Shown one piece after another: positions 38,797 to 47,385 of a stretch of DNA of 64,000 nt. The position numbers and the translations under genes were made by a program. The DNA lies in the NCBI RefSeq assembly GCF_037652055.1, contig NZ_JBBKAH010000013.1, positions 62,001-126,000 on the forward strand, in the 5' to 3' direction. Source of the stretch: Pelagibius sp037652055 (GTDB lineage Bacteria; Pseudomonadota; Alphaproteobacteria; Kiloniellales; Kiloniellaceae). A model generated the notes under the pieces. That model was not told where the DNA came from. It saw only the letters and a program-made list of their open reading frames with translations, and did not search any database. Positions within the stretch are counted from its first letter, which is position 1; the number at the start of each line of letters is the position of its first letter.

Positions 38797-38852
38797 CGAT
38801 TACACCTTTCTCTGCAACAGCGGGTTCGACATTGCGCCGCGGCGCGAGCCGC

Positions 38853-39362
38853 TCAGTCGTCGAAGTCGATATAGATCGCGTCGGCGCCGAGAGACAGCGC
38901 CAGGCCTTCCCGCTCGGTCACCAGGTGCAGGGAGACGCCCTCGGCGTTCTGCAGCCAAAGTTCGCCGGTATCGTGATCGCCCGCAACCGCGCCGTAGCGT
39001 CCCTGGGCATAGGCACCGGGAAAGGCGTCGATGGTCTTGAGATCGTAGACCTCCCCTGTCGCCGTCATCTTGGAAATGCCGATCCCGCCGATGCCCAGGC
39101 CGCCGATGGTGAAAGGATACTTCTTGCCGCCGAAATCAAGAGTGCCGCCGCCCAAATTGCCGCTGCCGATCAACGCAATCTGAACCTGCTCTATGAAGAC
39201 CTTGCCAGACAGCGTCCGCTGCTCTTGGGCCTGCGCCGCCTGCAACAACAGCACCGCCGCCACGGCGGCGCTCAGGCCCCACAGTCGCGGCGAGAAGCTT
39301 GCAGCGAAACGGCGGACCAACGTACCGCCACGGGTCGGCTCAGTCTTCCCAGTCATTGTCAC
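38853..39362 (-). CDS. exported hypothetical protein, 169 aa
   Basis: An N-terminal signal-like helix (LWGLSAAVAAVLLLQAAQAQ) after a long basic lead is followed by a glycine-rich, probably beta-structured domain (EQVQIALIGSGNLGGGTLDF, TIGGLGIGGIGISKM, YAQGRYGAVAGDHDTGELWL). The pattern recalls lipid-binding or DUF1134-like periplasmic proteins but I cannot assign it. The start may be the second methionine (MTG, three codons in). No cysteines are seen in the mature part, and no upstream regulatory signal stands out. Confidence 0.68.
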   Translation of the reverse strand: MTMTGKTEPTRGGTLVRRFAASFSPRLWGLSAAVAAVLLLQAAQAQEQRTLSGKVFIEQVQIALIGSGNLGGGTLDFGGKKYPFTIGGLGIGGIGISKMTATGEVYDLKTIDAFPGAYAQGRYGAVAGDHDTGELWLQNAEGVSLHLVTEREGLALSLGADAIYIDFDD

Positions 39363-39425
39363 TGCTCCTTGTTGCTGCCGTCTCGCCTATTGAGGCGGCG
39401 CCGACAATCGGTCTCTTGGCCCCGG

Positions 39426-40355
39426 TCAGCGTTCCGCTGGATACACTTCCCACACCTCCGCACCGACCAGCACCGCCTCATCGGTCGGTTGCAGCTTATT
39501 GACGCGCATGATGGCCCGCAGGGAGTCAACATACTCGCTGCCGCGCTCGGAATAGGAGGTCAGGGTCTCCGCAAGGTCCCAGCCGGTTACCGCCGCGTTC
39601 CGCGCGCGGGTCCGGGCGCGTTGCGCGCGCAGCTCGGCGTAAGCCTGGTTGGTATTGATGTTCAGCAGATAGGCCTCGACAGACTGCAGCGGCGTATCGA
39701 AGGCCGCAATGCGGTAGTCGCCCAGACCCTCGCGCTGCTCCTTTGGCTTGATGCCCTTGCCGCCCCAGGTCCACTGCCCAAAAAGCGCGTTTCCCTCGGC
39801 CGCGAAGCGCGAAGTGCCCCAGCCGCTCTCCTCCGCGCCCTGGGCCAGCACCAGTGAAGGCGGCACCGCGTCAACCCGCGTCACCAGTTCGGCCAGCGCC
39901 TCATCATCCACACCGTCGACCTTGTAGCGCTCGGCCAGTCCAGTAAGCCACACTCCTTCCTCGCCACCCGGCTCCTTCGCTTCCACGATCGCAAGCAAGC
40001 GCTGGCGGTCGGCCAAAATCTTCTCGTTGGCGCGCAGAACCAGCGGGCCCAGGCTGCGGAAGAAGATTCGCTTCTTCTGGACGACCTCGATGTTCTGGCT
40101 GTTCAGCTTCCAGTTCGGCCCGACATCCATCAGGTAGATGCGGGGAATCTCGCGAATTCCGGATTGCCAGGACTCCGGCGTGTAATCGAGCTTCTCGAAG
40201 AGGGCGAGCAGTTCTTCCGGGCTGGCGACTTCGACACGTTCCTGCGCCGCGGCGGGACCGGCAAGCCAGAGCGTCGCAAGAATCCCAGCCCCGCACAGAA
40301 TCCGGCGCATTCCGTCAATCCACGGCAGCTGCTCCTTCGGTCGGTGATTGGGCAT
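39426..40355 (-). CDS. Bax-like glucosaminidase-domain protein
   Basis: A 309-residue exported protein with signal peptide (ILCGAGILATLWLAGPAAAQ). Residues about 60-290 match the Bax protein family with a mannosyl-glycoprotein endo-beta-N-acetylglucosaminidase-like domain: VPPSLVLAQGAEESGWGTSR with catalytic Glu, FAAEGNALFGQWTW, and LNINTNQAYAELRAQR. It should cleave peptidoglycan glycan strands. I start at ATG 40355 (AGGA upstream), just after the mechanosensitive channel gene ends; ATG 40310 is the alternative. Being behind the MscS gene on the same strand, it may share its transcript. Confidence 0.85.
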   Translation of the reverse strand: MPNHRPKEQLPWIDGMRRILCGAGILATLWLAGPAAAQERVEVASPEELLALFEKLDYTPESWQSGIREIPRIYLMDVGPNWKLNSQNIEVVQKKRIFFRSLGPLVLRANEKILADRQRLLAIVEAKEPGGEEGVWLTGLAERYKVDGVDDEALAELVTRVDAVPPSLVLAQGAEESGWGTSRFAAEGNALFGQWTWGGKGIKPKEQREGLGDYRIAAFDTPLQSVEAYLLNINTNQAYAELRAQRARTRARNAAVTGWDLAETLTSYSERGSEYVDSLRAIMRVNKLQPTDEAVLVGAEVWEVYPAER

Positions 40356-40365
40356 GGTGGCTGTC

Positions 40366-42519
40366 CTATTGGTTTCTGGCCAACGCAACGCCGGCGGCCG
40401 CGCCCTCGTGGTGATCATCGCCATCCTTGGACGCGACGGTGACGCGCGGCTCGGCGAACTCGATTCCGTTCTCCTGAAAGGCCTTTTGGATGCGCGCGAA
40501 GGCTTCGCGCCGCAGAATGAACTGCTCGCCTGGCCGCGACACGAACTTCACGCTCGTGATGAAGCCGGCGGCATCGGTATCGACCGCCCCCTGGGACTTC
40601 AACGGCTCCAGGAACATCGGACCGAGTTCCGGATCCTCCTGCATCGCCTCACCCACCTTCTTGATCGCTTTGCGCATCTTGTTGAGGTCGGTGTTGAAGG
40701 GAACGTGGATCTTGATTTTTATACGCACCCAATCGCGGCTGTGATTGGTGATGTTGCCCATCGAACCGAAGGGGATCGTGTGCAGCGGTCCGTTATGGTG
40801 ACGCAGCTGCACCGAGCGCAGCGAGATCTTCTCGACCACACCCTTGCCGGCGGCGCTTTGGATGTATTCGCCCTTTCGGAAGGCATCTTCGACCAGATAG
40901 AAGAGTCCGGTGATGATGTCCTTGACCAACGTCTGGGCGCCAAAGCCCACCGCGAGCCCGATGACGCCGGCGCCGGCCAGCAGCGGTCCGATGTTGACCC
41001 CCAGGGCGGCGAGCGCCATCAGCACAGACATCGTGATGATGGCGACGAAGAGGAAGGCCCGGATCACGGGCAGCACGGTGGCGATGCGTGACCCCGGCTT
41101 GCCCATCGGGTCCTCGTTGGCTTCCTCCGCCTCTTCCACCGCGTAGTGGTCGAGGGCAAGCTTGCTGCCCTGCCATATGGTCCAGCCTAGCAGCGCCGCA
41201 CCGCCGATCTGGAGAAGGGCTGCCGCCGCCCGGGACAGCAGGCCCGCCTCGGCACCGGCGAACGGATCGGCGCCCCAGGCCCGCGCGAGGAACGCGAAGG
41301 TGGCCAGCAGGATCACGCCCTGGCCAAAGGCCTTCAGCGCCCCCGCCGATCCCAGCGAGCGGCCATCCTCGCCGCGCGACAACAGGACGTCGTCGATCAG
41401 GGCGCCGTAGCCACCGAGGGCAAAGGGCACAAGGGAGATGACCATGAAAGAGCCCACCGCGAGCGAGGCGACGCGCGATTCCACCGTCAACAGGCCGGCA
41501 TAGATCACCCCCGCGAAGTCGACGACAACCAGGACGCAAAAGACGATGTGCCAGATGTTGGCAGAGAGATCGACCACCCCCGATGGCTCTCCGCTTTTTG
41601 GCTTCCAGGCCTGTAGGATCAGATCGTGGAACGGCCGACGCACCTGGACGATGGCGACGATGCGCACGACGGCGGCGAGCAGGGCGACACCGATGCCGAG
41701 CAGTGCGGCGCTCTCCCAACTCGCACCGGACGAGACGAGAACGTCCCTGAAACCATTCGCCGCCGCGATGATCGTGACCACGCTGGCCACCCAACGCCAG
41801 ACCAGCCGCACCGCGTCGTCCGGCATCGATACCAGCCGCAGAGCCGGGCGGTACGGCGCGAGGATGAATCGGCCGATGGTGAGAACCACGCGCGCCTTCA
41901 CAACCGCCGCGACAACGATGGCCAGCGTCAAGCGGGGCGTCGCCAGGGCCGGCAGCAGCAGCCAGCCGATCAACAGAGCGCCGCCTGCAAAGGCGGCGAT
42001 GCCCAGCACCTCCACGCCGACCCAGGCAAGGCCATAGCCGGCCCGTCGGGAAAAGCGCAGCGGCTGCGCTTGCGCGCACAGCCGGCGCCAGCGGGACAGC
42101 AGCCGATCCACGCCCCATTCACAGGCGGCGCCGACCGCCAGCGCCACCAGCATGGCGGCAATGACCAGCAGGCTACCCGTGCCGGTCTGCTCGGCAGACA
42201 GGCCGCGCCACCATGTCGCGATCAGCTCCGGCAGGTCGCGCCAGCTCGCAAGCGCCGCATCCCATCGCCCCATCGCCACGGCGACTTGGCTTTCGGCCGT
42301 CAGAGCGTCCGTCGCCTGATCCGTGTCGGCGATCGCCACCGGCCGCTCGAGGGCTGCCAGAGCTTCGATGAGTGCCTGGCGGTCGTTTGAATCCATCTCC
42401 GCCGGGAGGGTGACGACGATGGAGCCGGTATTGCTCTCCTGCGCCGCCGGCGTCCCGCACGACAGGGACAAGGCAACCGCCGCAGCTGCCACCAGGCGCG
42501 GGATCGGTGAACTCCGCAT
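40366..42519 (-). CDS. large MscS-family mechanosensitive channel
   Basis: A 717-residue inner-membrane protein: signal-like start, a periplasmic domain to about residue 90, then about ten helices, ending in the MscS core. The pore helix and beta domain are clear (GVIGLAVGFGAQTLVKDIIT, LVEDAFRKGEYI, HNGPLHTIPFGSMGNITNHS, SRDWVRIKI). The size and architecture match YbiO/YnaI-type long channels, which release solutes on hypo-osmotic shock. A C-terminal His/Asp/Ala-rich tail follows. One copy of the GGACC box lies 86-105 bp upstream on the same strand. Osmotic function fits the nearby aquaporin and trehalose genes. Confidence 0.9.
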   Translation of the reverse strand: MRSSPIPRLVAAAAVALSLSCGTPAAQESNTGSIVVTLPAEMDSNDRQALIEALAALERPVAIADTDQATDALTAESQVAVAMGRWDAALASWRDLPELIATWWRGLSAEQTGTGSLLVIAAMLVALAVGAACEWGVDRLLSRWRRLCAQAQPLRFSRRAGYGLAWVGVEVLGIAAFAGGALLIGWLLLPALATPRLTLAIVVAAVVKARVVLTIGRFILAPYRPALRLVSMPDDAVRLVWRWVASVVTIIAAANGFRDVLVSSGASWESAALLGIGVALLAAVVRIVAIVQVRRPFHDLILQAWKPKSGEPSGVVDLSANIWHIVFCVLVVVDFAGVIYAGLLTVESRVASLAVGSFMVISLVPFALGGYGALIDDVLLSRGEDGRSLGSAGALKAFGQGVILLATFAFLARAWGADPFAGAEAGLLSRAAAALLQIGGAALLGWTIWQGSKLALDHYAVEEAEEANEDPMGKPGSRIATVLPVIRAFLFVAIITMSVLMALAALGVNIGPLLAGAGVIGLAVGFGAQTLVKDIITGLFYLVEDAFRKGEYIQSAAGKGVVEKISLRSVQLRHHNGPLHTIPFGSMGNITNHSRDWVRIKIKIHVPFNTDLNKMRKAIKKVGEAMQEDPELGPMFLEPLKSQGAVDTDAAGFITSVKFVSRPGEQFILRREAFARIQKAFQENGIEFAEPRVTVASKDGDDHHEGAAAGVALARNQ

Positions 42520-42604
42520 TGTCGGCTTTGCTCCCCAAGAAAGGCGGCAGGAAGGCGGCCCAGCCCTTACTCCTCGCAAGTCTACGGAGCGCGCCAGCTG
42601 GGAG

Positions 42605-42624
42605 ACATTGGACCAAGGGGCAAT
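42605..42624 (-). promoter_or_regulatory. GGACC box, copy 1 (upstream of the MscS gene)
   Basis: Minus strand ATTGCCCCTTGGTCCAATGT. It matches the 20-bp consensus seen seven times between 42.6 and 55.5 kb, at the right-half CTTGGTCCAAT. It lies 86 bp before the channel start. Confidence 0.6.
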
Positions 42625-42678
42625 ACCTCGGCCCGGCGGGCATGGCGCAACAGGGGGGTGACGGAAGGCCCTGGCCCG

Positions 42679-43056
42679 CTAGGCTCCTTCCTCGACCGCC
42701 AGGTCGATGGCGTGCCGCAGCACTTCTCCGTCGATCGGCTTGCGCAGGTACCCGGCGGCCCCGGCCAACAGGCAGCGCCGACGCATGCCGGGCTCATGGT
42801 GTCCCGTCACGATGACGACGGGCAGCCGTTCGTCGAGCTTTTTGAGGCGCTGCTGAACTTCCAGGCCGCTCAGGCCCGGCATGTGCAGGTCCAGGACCAC
42901 GCAGTCGGGACGCAGCATGCCGAGAGACTGCAGAAAGTCCTCGCCAGAGGCAAAGGCTTCGACGCTGACGTCCAGCACTGTGAGAATGCGTTGCAGCGCG
43001 CGGCGCACTGAGGAATCGTCGTCCACGACAGCAACACGAAGCGGTTGCTTGCTCAT
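42679..43056 (-). CDS. single-domain response regulator, FixJ-type receiver
   Basis: A 125-residue receiver with acidic residues Asp12-14 (VVDDDSSVRRAL), phospho-acceptor Asp56 (CVVLDLHMPGLSG) and Lys in GYLRKPID. No DNA-binding domain. The receiver is of the FixJ class, like the full-length regulator encoded upstream at 43153, so the two could compete for or exchange phosphate from the histidine kinase at 45025. The gene has a GGACC box 36-55 bp upstream. Confidence 0.9.
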   Translation of the reverse strand: MSKQPLRVAVVDDDSSVRRALQRILTVLDVSVEAFASGEDFLQSLGMLRPDCVVLDLHMPGLSGLEVQQRLKKLDERLPVVIVTGHHEPGMRRRCLLAGAAGYLRKPIDGEVLRHAIDLAVEEGA

Positions 43057-43091
43057 CGTGGCTCATACTATGGCCTGCTCCGCGACAGAAG

Positions 43092-43111
43092 AAGTCGGAC
43101 CAAGGTCCATT
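43092..43111 (-). promoter_or_regulatory. GGACC box, copy 2 (upstream of the receiver gene)
   Basis: Minus strand AATGGACCTTGGTCCGACTT, with the full GGACC-TT-GGTCC palindrome, 36 bp before the ATG at 43056. Confidence 0.65.
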
Positions 43112-43152
43112 CCTCCCCATCATCGACGGGGAGTGCCGATCTTACGGCGCGC

Positions 43153-43809
43153 CTAGTGCGGACGCGCCTCGGTGCCGCGCAGATTGAGCGGCATCGGCAG
43201 GGGGGACGCGCCCACCCGGTCGGCGATACGGGCCAGATCGACGACGGAGCGCACGCCAAGCTTGTTCATGACCCTGGCCCTGTGCACCTTGATGGTCTTT
43301 TCGGCCGTACCGAGTTCGTAGGCGACCTGCTTGTTGAGCCAACCTGCAGCAACGAGGTCGAAAACCTGGCGCTCGCGTGGCGTCAACGACGCAAGGCGCT
43401 TGCTGATCAGTTCCTTCTCGGCGCGCTCGGCACGGCCCATGCCATCCTCTGCGATGGCCTTGAAAACCGCCGCAAGCAGTTCCTCCTGCAAGCAGGGCTT
43501 GGTCAAGAAGTCCACCGCGCCGGCCTTCATGGCCAGCACACCCGACGACAGATCGCCGTGGCCTGAGAGAAAGATGATCGACCGCCCGCAGGCAGCGAGT
43601 TTCTCCTGCAGGCAAAGCCCGTCCATGTCCGGCATCAGAAGGTCGAGGATGACACAGCCGCAGCGCTCCACATCGTGTGCGTCCAGGAACTGCTCCGGCG
43701 TTGCATGGGGCTGTACCTCGAACCCGAAGCCGCTCAGCAGCCGCGTCAGCGACCGCAGAATAGAGGGGTCGTCATCGACGAGATAGACGACCGGCTGTTG
43801 CTCTGACAT
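43153..43809 (-). CDS. FixJ/NarL-type response regulator with LuxR DNA-binding domain
   Basis: A 218-residue two-domain regulator from the ATG at 43809 (GGAAGGAA upstream). The receiver has Asp12-14, phospho-acceptor Asp56 (VILDLLMPDMDG) and Lys in FLTKPC. The output domain is a LuxR/FixJ helix-turn-helix: LTPRERQVFDLVAAGWLNKQ, then ELGTAEKTIKVHRARVMNKL. It is the only DNA-binding two-component regulator in the window and lies in the middle of the GGACC-box genes, so it is my candidate for the protein that binds that box. Its likely kinase is encoded at 45025, across aqpZ. Confidence 0.92.
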   Translation of the reverse strand: MSEQQPVVYLVDDDPSILRSLTRLLSGFGFEVQPHATPEQFLDAHDVERCGCVILDLLMPDMDGLCLQEKLAACGRSIIFLSGHGDLSSGVLAMKAGAVDFLTKPCLQEELLAAVFKAIAEDGMGRAERAEKELISKRLASLTPRERQVFDLVAAGWLNKQVAYELGTAEKTIKVHRARVMNKLGVRSVVDLARIADRVGASPLPMPLNLRGTEARPH

Positions 43810-44187
43810 CCCCGTTCCTTCCCTGAACACCGTGCTCCCTGCGATGCAAAGCGGCTGTGGGGGCTGCTACCTGCCACCCGGGCCAAGGCGCTCATCTCCC
43901 TTGCATCGGGAGATTGTTACAGGATTGTTTCCCTGCAACCTTTAGAATAGTCGAGCCCGATTATGACAAGAAGTCCAGTGATTTTTTCGGATTCTCCAGT
44001 AATCGTCTAGCGAATATGTCTAACTTTCAAACAGGACCCATTCGAAGCCAGCAGCTTCCCCGAAGCGTCCCCGACCCATGGGACCTTGGTCCGATTGCGG
44101 GGAACCCGAGCGCTCCTAAGCTGCACGAACGCTTACGCAGCCGGCCCGACGGAGTGCTGCCGCAAGCGAATTTTGGAGGATCCAGGC
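43810..44187. other. 378-bp divergent intergenic region, AT-richer
   Basis: Between the response regulator and aqpZ. Bases about 43905-44035 are clearly AT-richer than the rest of the window (for example TTGTTACAGGATTGTTT, GTGATTTTTTCGG), as expected for promoters on both strands. A GGACC box lies at 44078-44097. No protein-coding frame is convincing. Confidence 0.6.
44078..44097 (+). promoter_or_regulatory. GGACC box, copy 3 (upstream of aqpZ)
   Basis: ATGGGACCTTGGTCCGATTG, with complete palindromic core, 91 bp before the aqpZ start. Confidence 0.65.
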
Positions 44188-44955
44188 ATGCCTCTGGTTC
44201 GTGCTCTTGCCGCCGAGTGCTTCGGCACTTTCTGGCTGGTGCTCGGCGGCTGCGGCGCTGCCGTGCTGGCCGCTGCCGTTCCGCAGCTGGGGATCGGATT
44301 TGCCGGCGTCGCGTTCGCCTTCGGCCTCACCGTGGTCACCATGGCCTACGCGCTGGGCCACGTGTCCGGCGGGCACTTCAATCCAGCCGTGACCCTCGGT
44401 CTCTGGGCTGCCGGGCGTTTCAGGCCCGCGCAGGTCATTCCCTACTGGATCGCACAGGTTGCCGGTGCCATCGTTGCCGCGGCCGTCCTCTATCTCGTCG
44501 CCAGCGGTCGGGCCGGCTTCGATCTCGCCGCCGGCTTTGCAGCGAACGGCTATGGCGAGCACTCACCTGGGGGTTATTCGATGCTCTCGGCACTGGTCAT
44601 CGAGATCGTGCTGACCTTCGGCTTCCTCATCGTCATCCTCGGCGCCACGGACCGCCGGGCGCCGGCCGGCTTCGCGCCCCTGGCCATCGGCCTCGCCCTT
44701 ACCCTCATTCATCTAATCAGCATTCCCGTCACCAACACATCGGTGAACCCGGCGCGCAGTACGGGGCCGGCGCTCTTCGTCGGCGGATGGGCGCTCATGC
44801 AGCTTTGGGCCTTTTGGGCCGCGCCCCTGATCGGCGCCATCGCGGCCGGCCTCAGCTACCGGGCGCTTTGGGAAGCGGGACCTGAAGAACCGGCACACGG
44901 TATCGTGGCTGCGCCGACCATCCCGCCCCTGGCTGGCTCTGCATCCAGCAAGTGA
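44188..44955 (+). CDS. aqpZ: aquaporin Z
   Basis: A 255-residue six-helix water channel with both NPA motifs (GHFNPAVTLG and SVNPARSTGPAL), the aromatic/arginine filter Arg after the second NPA, and the AqpZ-like start MPLVRALAAECFGTFWLVLG. The ATG at 44188 has a strong GGAGGA 8 bases upstream; the open frame before it is not aquaporin-like. It mediates rapid water flow across the inner membrane. A GGACC box upstream and the nearby MscS gene suggest a shared osmotic or envelope regulon. The C-terminal tail is about 20 residues longer than the E. coli protein. Confidence 0.95.
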   Translation: MPLVRALAAECFGTFWLVLGGCGAAVLAAAVPQLGIGFAGVAFAFGLTVVTMAYALGHVSGGHFNPAVTLGLWAAGRFRPAQVIPYWIAQVAGAIVAAAVLYLVASGRAGFDLAAGFAANGYGEHSPGGYSMLSALVIEIVLTFGFLIVILGATDRRAPAGFAPLAIGLALTLIHLISIPVTNTSVNPARSTGPALFVGGWALMQLWAFWAAPLIGAIAAGLSYRALWEAGPEEPAHGIVAAPTIPPLAGSASSK

Positions 44956-45024
44956 TACGCTCTCATTTTTTGGAGTAGCGGCTATACTGGCCTGACATGC
45001 GCTGTCGTCACGGGCCAAAACTCC

Positions 45025-47244
45025 ATGGCGTACCTACTCTGCCGCCGCCTGCTGGGGCTGCTGATTCTCTGCTACTGCGGCGCATCCGGCGCGGCCGCCC
45101 AGGATCGGCCGCAGATTCTCGTCTTGGCGGCAGGCGACAGCATGCTGCCGGCGACCCGCATCATGTCCGACGAAATTCTCCACGGCCTCCAGACCGGCCT
45201 GCGAAGCGAGGTCGACATCTTCGTCGAGTTCCTCGACGCCCTCCGCTTTCCGGGCGCCGACTACGAAAGTATGATGGGAGAGCTGCTGCAGAAGAAACAT
45301 GGCAGCAAGCAGTTCGATCTGATCTACGCCCTCGGCCCGCCGGCCTACGACTTCGTAGCCGCGCGGCGCGAGACGCCGTACCTCAGCGCCCCGGTTGTGT
45401 TCCTGGCGATGCGCGAAGGGACCATCCAAAGCCTGCCGCCGATGCCCAATGCGACCGGCATCGTCAGCCGCTTCGATCTCTTGGAAACCGTCAAGCTGGC
45501 CAAACTTCTGCAACCGGGCCTCCAGAACCTCTTCGTCGTTACGGGTGCCAGCAGTTTCGACAGATCCTGGGAGGAGGTCGCGCGCAGGGAGCTTCCAGCC
45601 GCCGCCGACGGTCTCAACGTCAGCTTCCTTGCTGCGCTGCCCCTAAGGGAGCTGATGGCGCGCCTCGACTCCATCCCAAAGGGATCCGCGCTGCTTTACT
45701 TGACCATGTTCGAGGAGCCTGACGGCACGGCCCATATGGCGCCCGACATCGCGGCCAGCCTCGCGCAAGCGGCGCCGGTCTACAGTGTCTACAGCACCTA
45801 CCTGGACCGCGGAATCGTCGGCGGCCACATGGATACCTTCGAAGGAGTCGGTCAGGCCGGCGCGGATCTTGGCCTGCGAATTCTCGCCGGCGAAGAAGCC
45901 GACAGCATCCCGCCTGAACCGGTGGGTCAGCAGGCCTATGTCGTCAACTGGCCCGCCTTGCAGAGGTGGAGCCTGGACCCCGGGCTTCTTCCCGCCGAGA
46001 CCATATTCCGCAACCAACACCCCTCCGTGTGGGACGAATACCGCGACCAGATCCTCATCTTTATCACGCTGCTGGTGCTGCAGACCCTCTTGATCATCGC
46101 CCTGATGACCCAGGGCCGACGCCGCCGTCTGGCCGAAACGCGCCTGATGGAAAGCGAGGACCGCATGCGCCTGGCTGCAAGTTCGGCCAACCTCGGACTC
46201 TGGCACTGGGACAGCGACAGCAACAAGGTTTGGATGACCGACCACTGCCGACGCATGCTCGGCCTTCCGGTCTATGCGGAACTGACCATCGAATCGCTGC
46301 TGGCGGCCGTTCAACGCGACGACAGATATCTGCTCCGGCGGCAGATCGAGCAGTCGGCGCGCTGGGAGAAACCCTTCGATACAGAATGCCGCATCATACT
46401 CGCTGACGGCAGCATTCGATGGCTCAGCGTCAAGGGGCAGTCCACGCGCAAGCCGTCGACGCCGACCGAGCAGATCACTGGGGTGGTCATCGACATTTCC
46501 GAGCGCAAGGCCGAGCAGATCGAGGCCGAGCAGCAGCGCAGTCAGCTCACCCACCTGACGCGCGTGGCCATTCTCGGGGAGCTGTCCGGGGCCATGGCGC
46601 ACGAACTGAACCAGCCTCTAGCCGCCATCCTCAGCAATGCCCAGGCGGCGCAGAGGCTGCTGGAGCGCGACCCGCTGAATCTCGAAGAGACTCGTGCCAT
46701 CATGGCGGATATCGTCGCCGACGACCTGCGTGCCGGAGAGGTCATCCAGCGCCTCCGCAACCTGCTGAAACGCGGCAAGATCAAACCGGAACGTCTGGAC
46801 GTCAGCGAGCTGACTGGAGAGGCGCTCGAACTGGCCCGCAGCGAACTGGTGACACACCAGGTCTCGCTCGCGACCGAGTTGGAGCCTGACCTGCCTGCAG
46901 TCCTTGGCGATCGGATCCAGCTGCAGCAGGTCTTGCTCAACCTCATCGTCAACGCCTGCGAGGCGATGCGTGAGACGCCCCCCGCCCAACGCGTGCTCTC
47001 CGTTCGAAGCTGTGAGGGTAAGAACCGCGAGATCGAGATCATCGTCACCGATCATGGCAAGGGAATCGCCCCCGAGATCGTCGACCAGCTCTTTGAACCC
47101 TTTGCCACCACGAAGAAAGAGGGTCTCGGCCTGGGGCTCTCCGTCTCCCGCGCCATCGTTCTGGCTCACAACGGACACCTGCGCGCCCGCAACGGCAAGA
47201 GCGGCGGCGCCATCTTCAGCGTGGTACTGCCCTCCGAGGGCTGA
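45025..47244 (+). CDS. sensor histidine kinase with periplasmic ABC-substrate-binding-like sensor and PAS domain
   Basis: A 739-residue membrane kinase. A signal sequence leads into a periplasmic domain (about 27-320) like the ABC substrate-binding proteins of the PF04392 type (PQILVLAAGDSMLP, FDLIYALGPPAYDF, GHMDTFEGVGQAGADLGLRI). One membrane helix (about 340-360), a PAS domain (about 375-490, NLGLWHWDSDSNKVWM), HisKA with the phospho-histidine in AMAHELNQPLAAI (about residue 526), and HATPase with LNLIVNACEAM, DHGKGIAPE and GLGLGLSVSRAI follow. FixL-class kinase. It is the likely partner of the FixJ-type regulators at 42679 and 43153. The ligand is unknown. Confidence 0.92.
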   Translation: MAYLLCRRLLGLLILCYCGASGAAAQDRPQILVLAAGDSMLPATRIMSDEILHGLQTGLRSEVDIFVEFLDALRFPGADYESMMGELLQKKHGSKQFDLIYALGPPAYDFVAARRETPYLSAPVVFLAMREGTIQSLPPMPNATGIVSRFDLLETVKLAKLLQPGLQNLFVVTGASSFDRSWEEVARRELPAAADGLNVSFLAALPLRELMARLDSIPKGSALLYLTMFEEPDGTAHMAPDIAASLAQAAPVYSVYSTYLDRGIVGGHMDTFEGVGQAGADLGLRILAGEEADSIPPEPVGQQAYVVNWPALQRWSLDPGLLPAETIFRNQHPSVWDEYRDQILIFITLLVLQTLLIIALMTQGRRRRLAETRLMESEDRMRLAASSANLGLWHWDSDSNKVWMTDHCRRMLGLPVYAELTIESLLAAVQRDDRYLLRRQIEQSARWEKPFDTECRIILADGSIRWLSVKGQSTRKPSTPTEQITGVVIDISERKAEQIEAEQQRSQLTHLTRVAILGELSGAMAHELNQPLAAILSNAQAAQRLLERDPLNLEETRAIMADIVADDLRAGEVIQRLRNLLKRGKIKPERLDVSELTGEALELARSELVTHQVSLATELEPDLPAVLGDRIQLQQVLLNLIVNACEAMRETPPAQRVLSVRSCEGKNREIEIIVTDHGKGIAPEIVDQLFEPFATTKKEGLGLGLSVSRAIVLAHNGHLRARNGKSGGAIFSVVLPSEG

Positions 47245-47385
47245 ACAGAACGGCGGCTCGACAAGAATGCCGCCGCCCAGCCTGGTGGCAGCGGCGGCGG
47301 CAGAAGTCAGGGAGAGGAGGAACGTCCGTGGCCGTTCCCGGGAGGCCTGCGCTTAAAGCTCTTGTGCCCTTTGCTCGTCCCGCTC

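Noticed and set aside
39409..39435. EcfG-type promoter before the exported protein gene at 39362
   Set aside because: GGAAC is present on the minus strand but no GTT occurs at 16-18 bp spacing.
44100..44125. EcfG-type promoter before aqpZ
   Set aside because: GGAAC is followed by no GTT at the required spacing.
47309..47334. Promoter-like GGAAC...GTTCC between the kinase and OmpA genes
   Set aside because: The spacer is only 10 bp, too short for an EcfG promoter on either strand.
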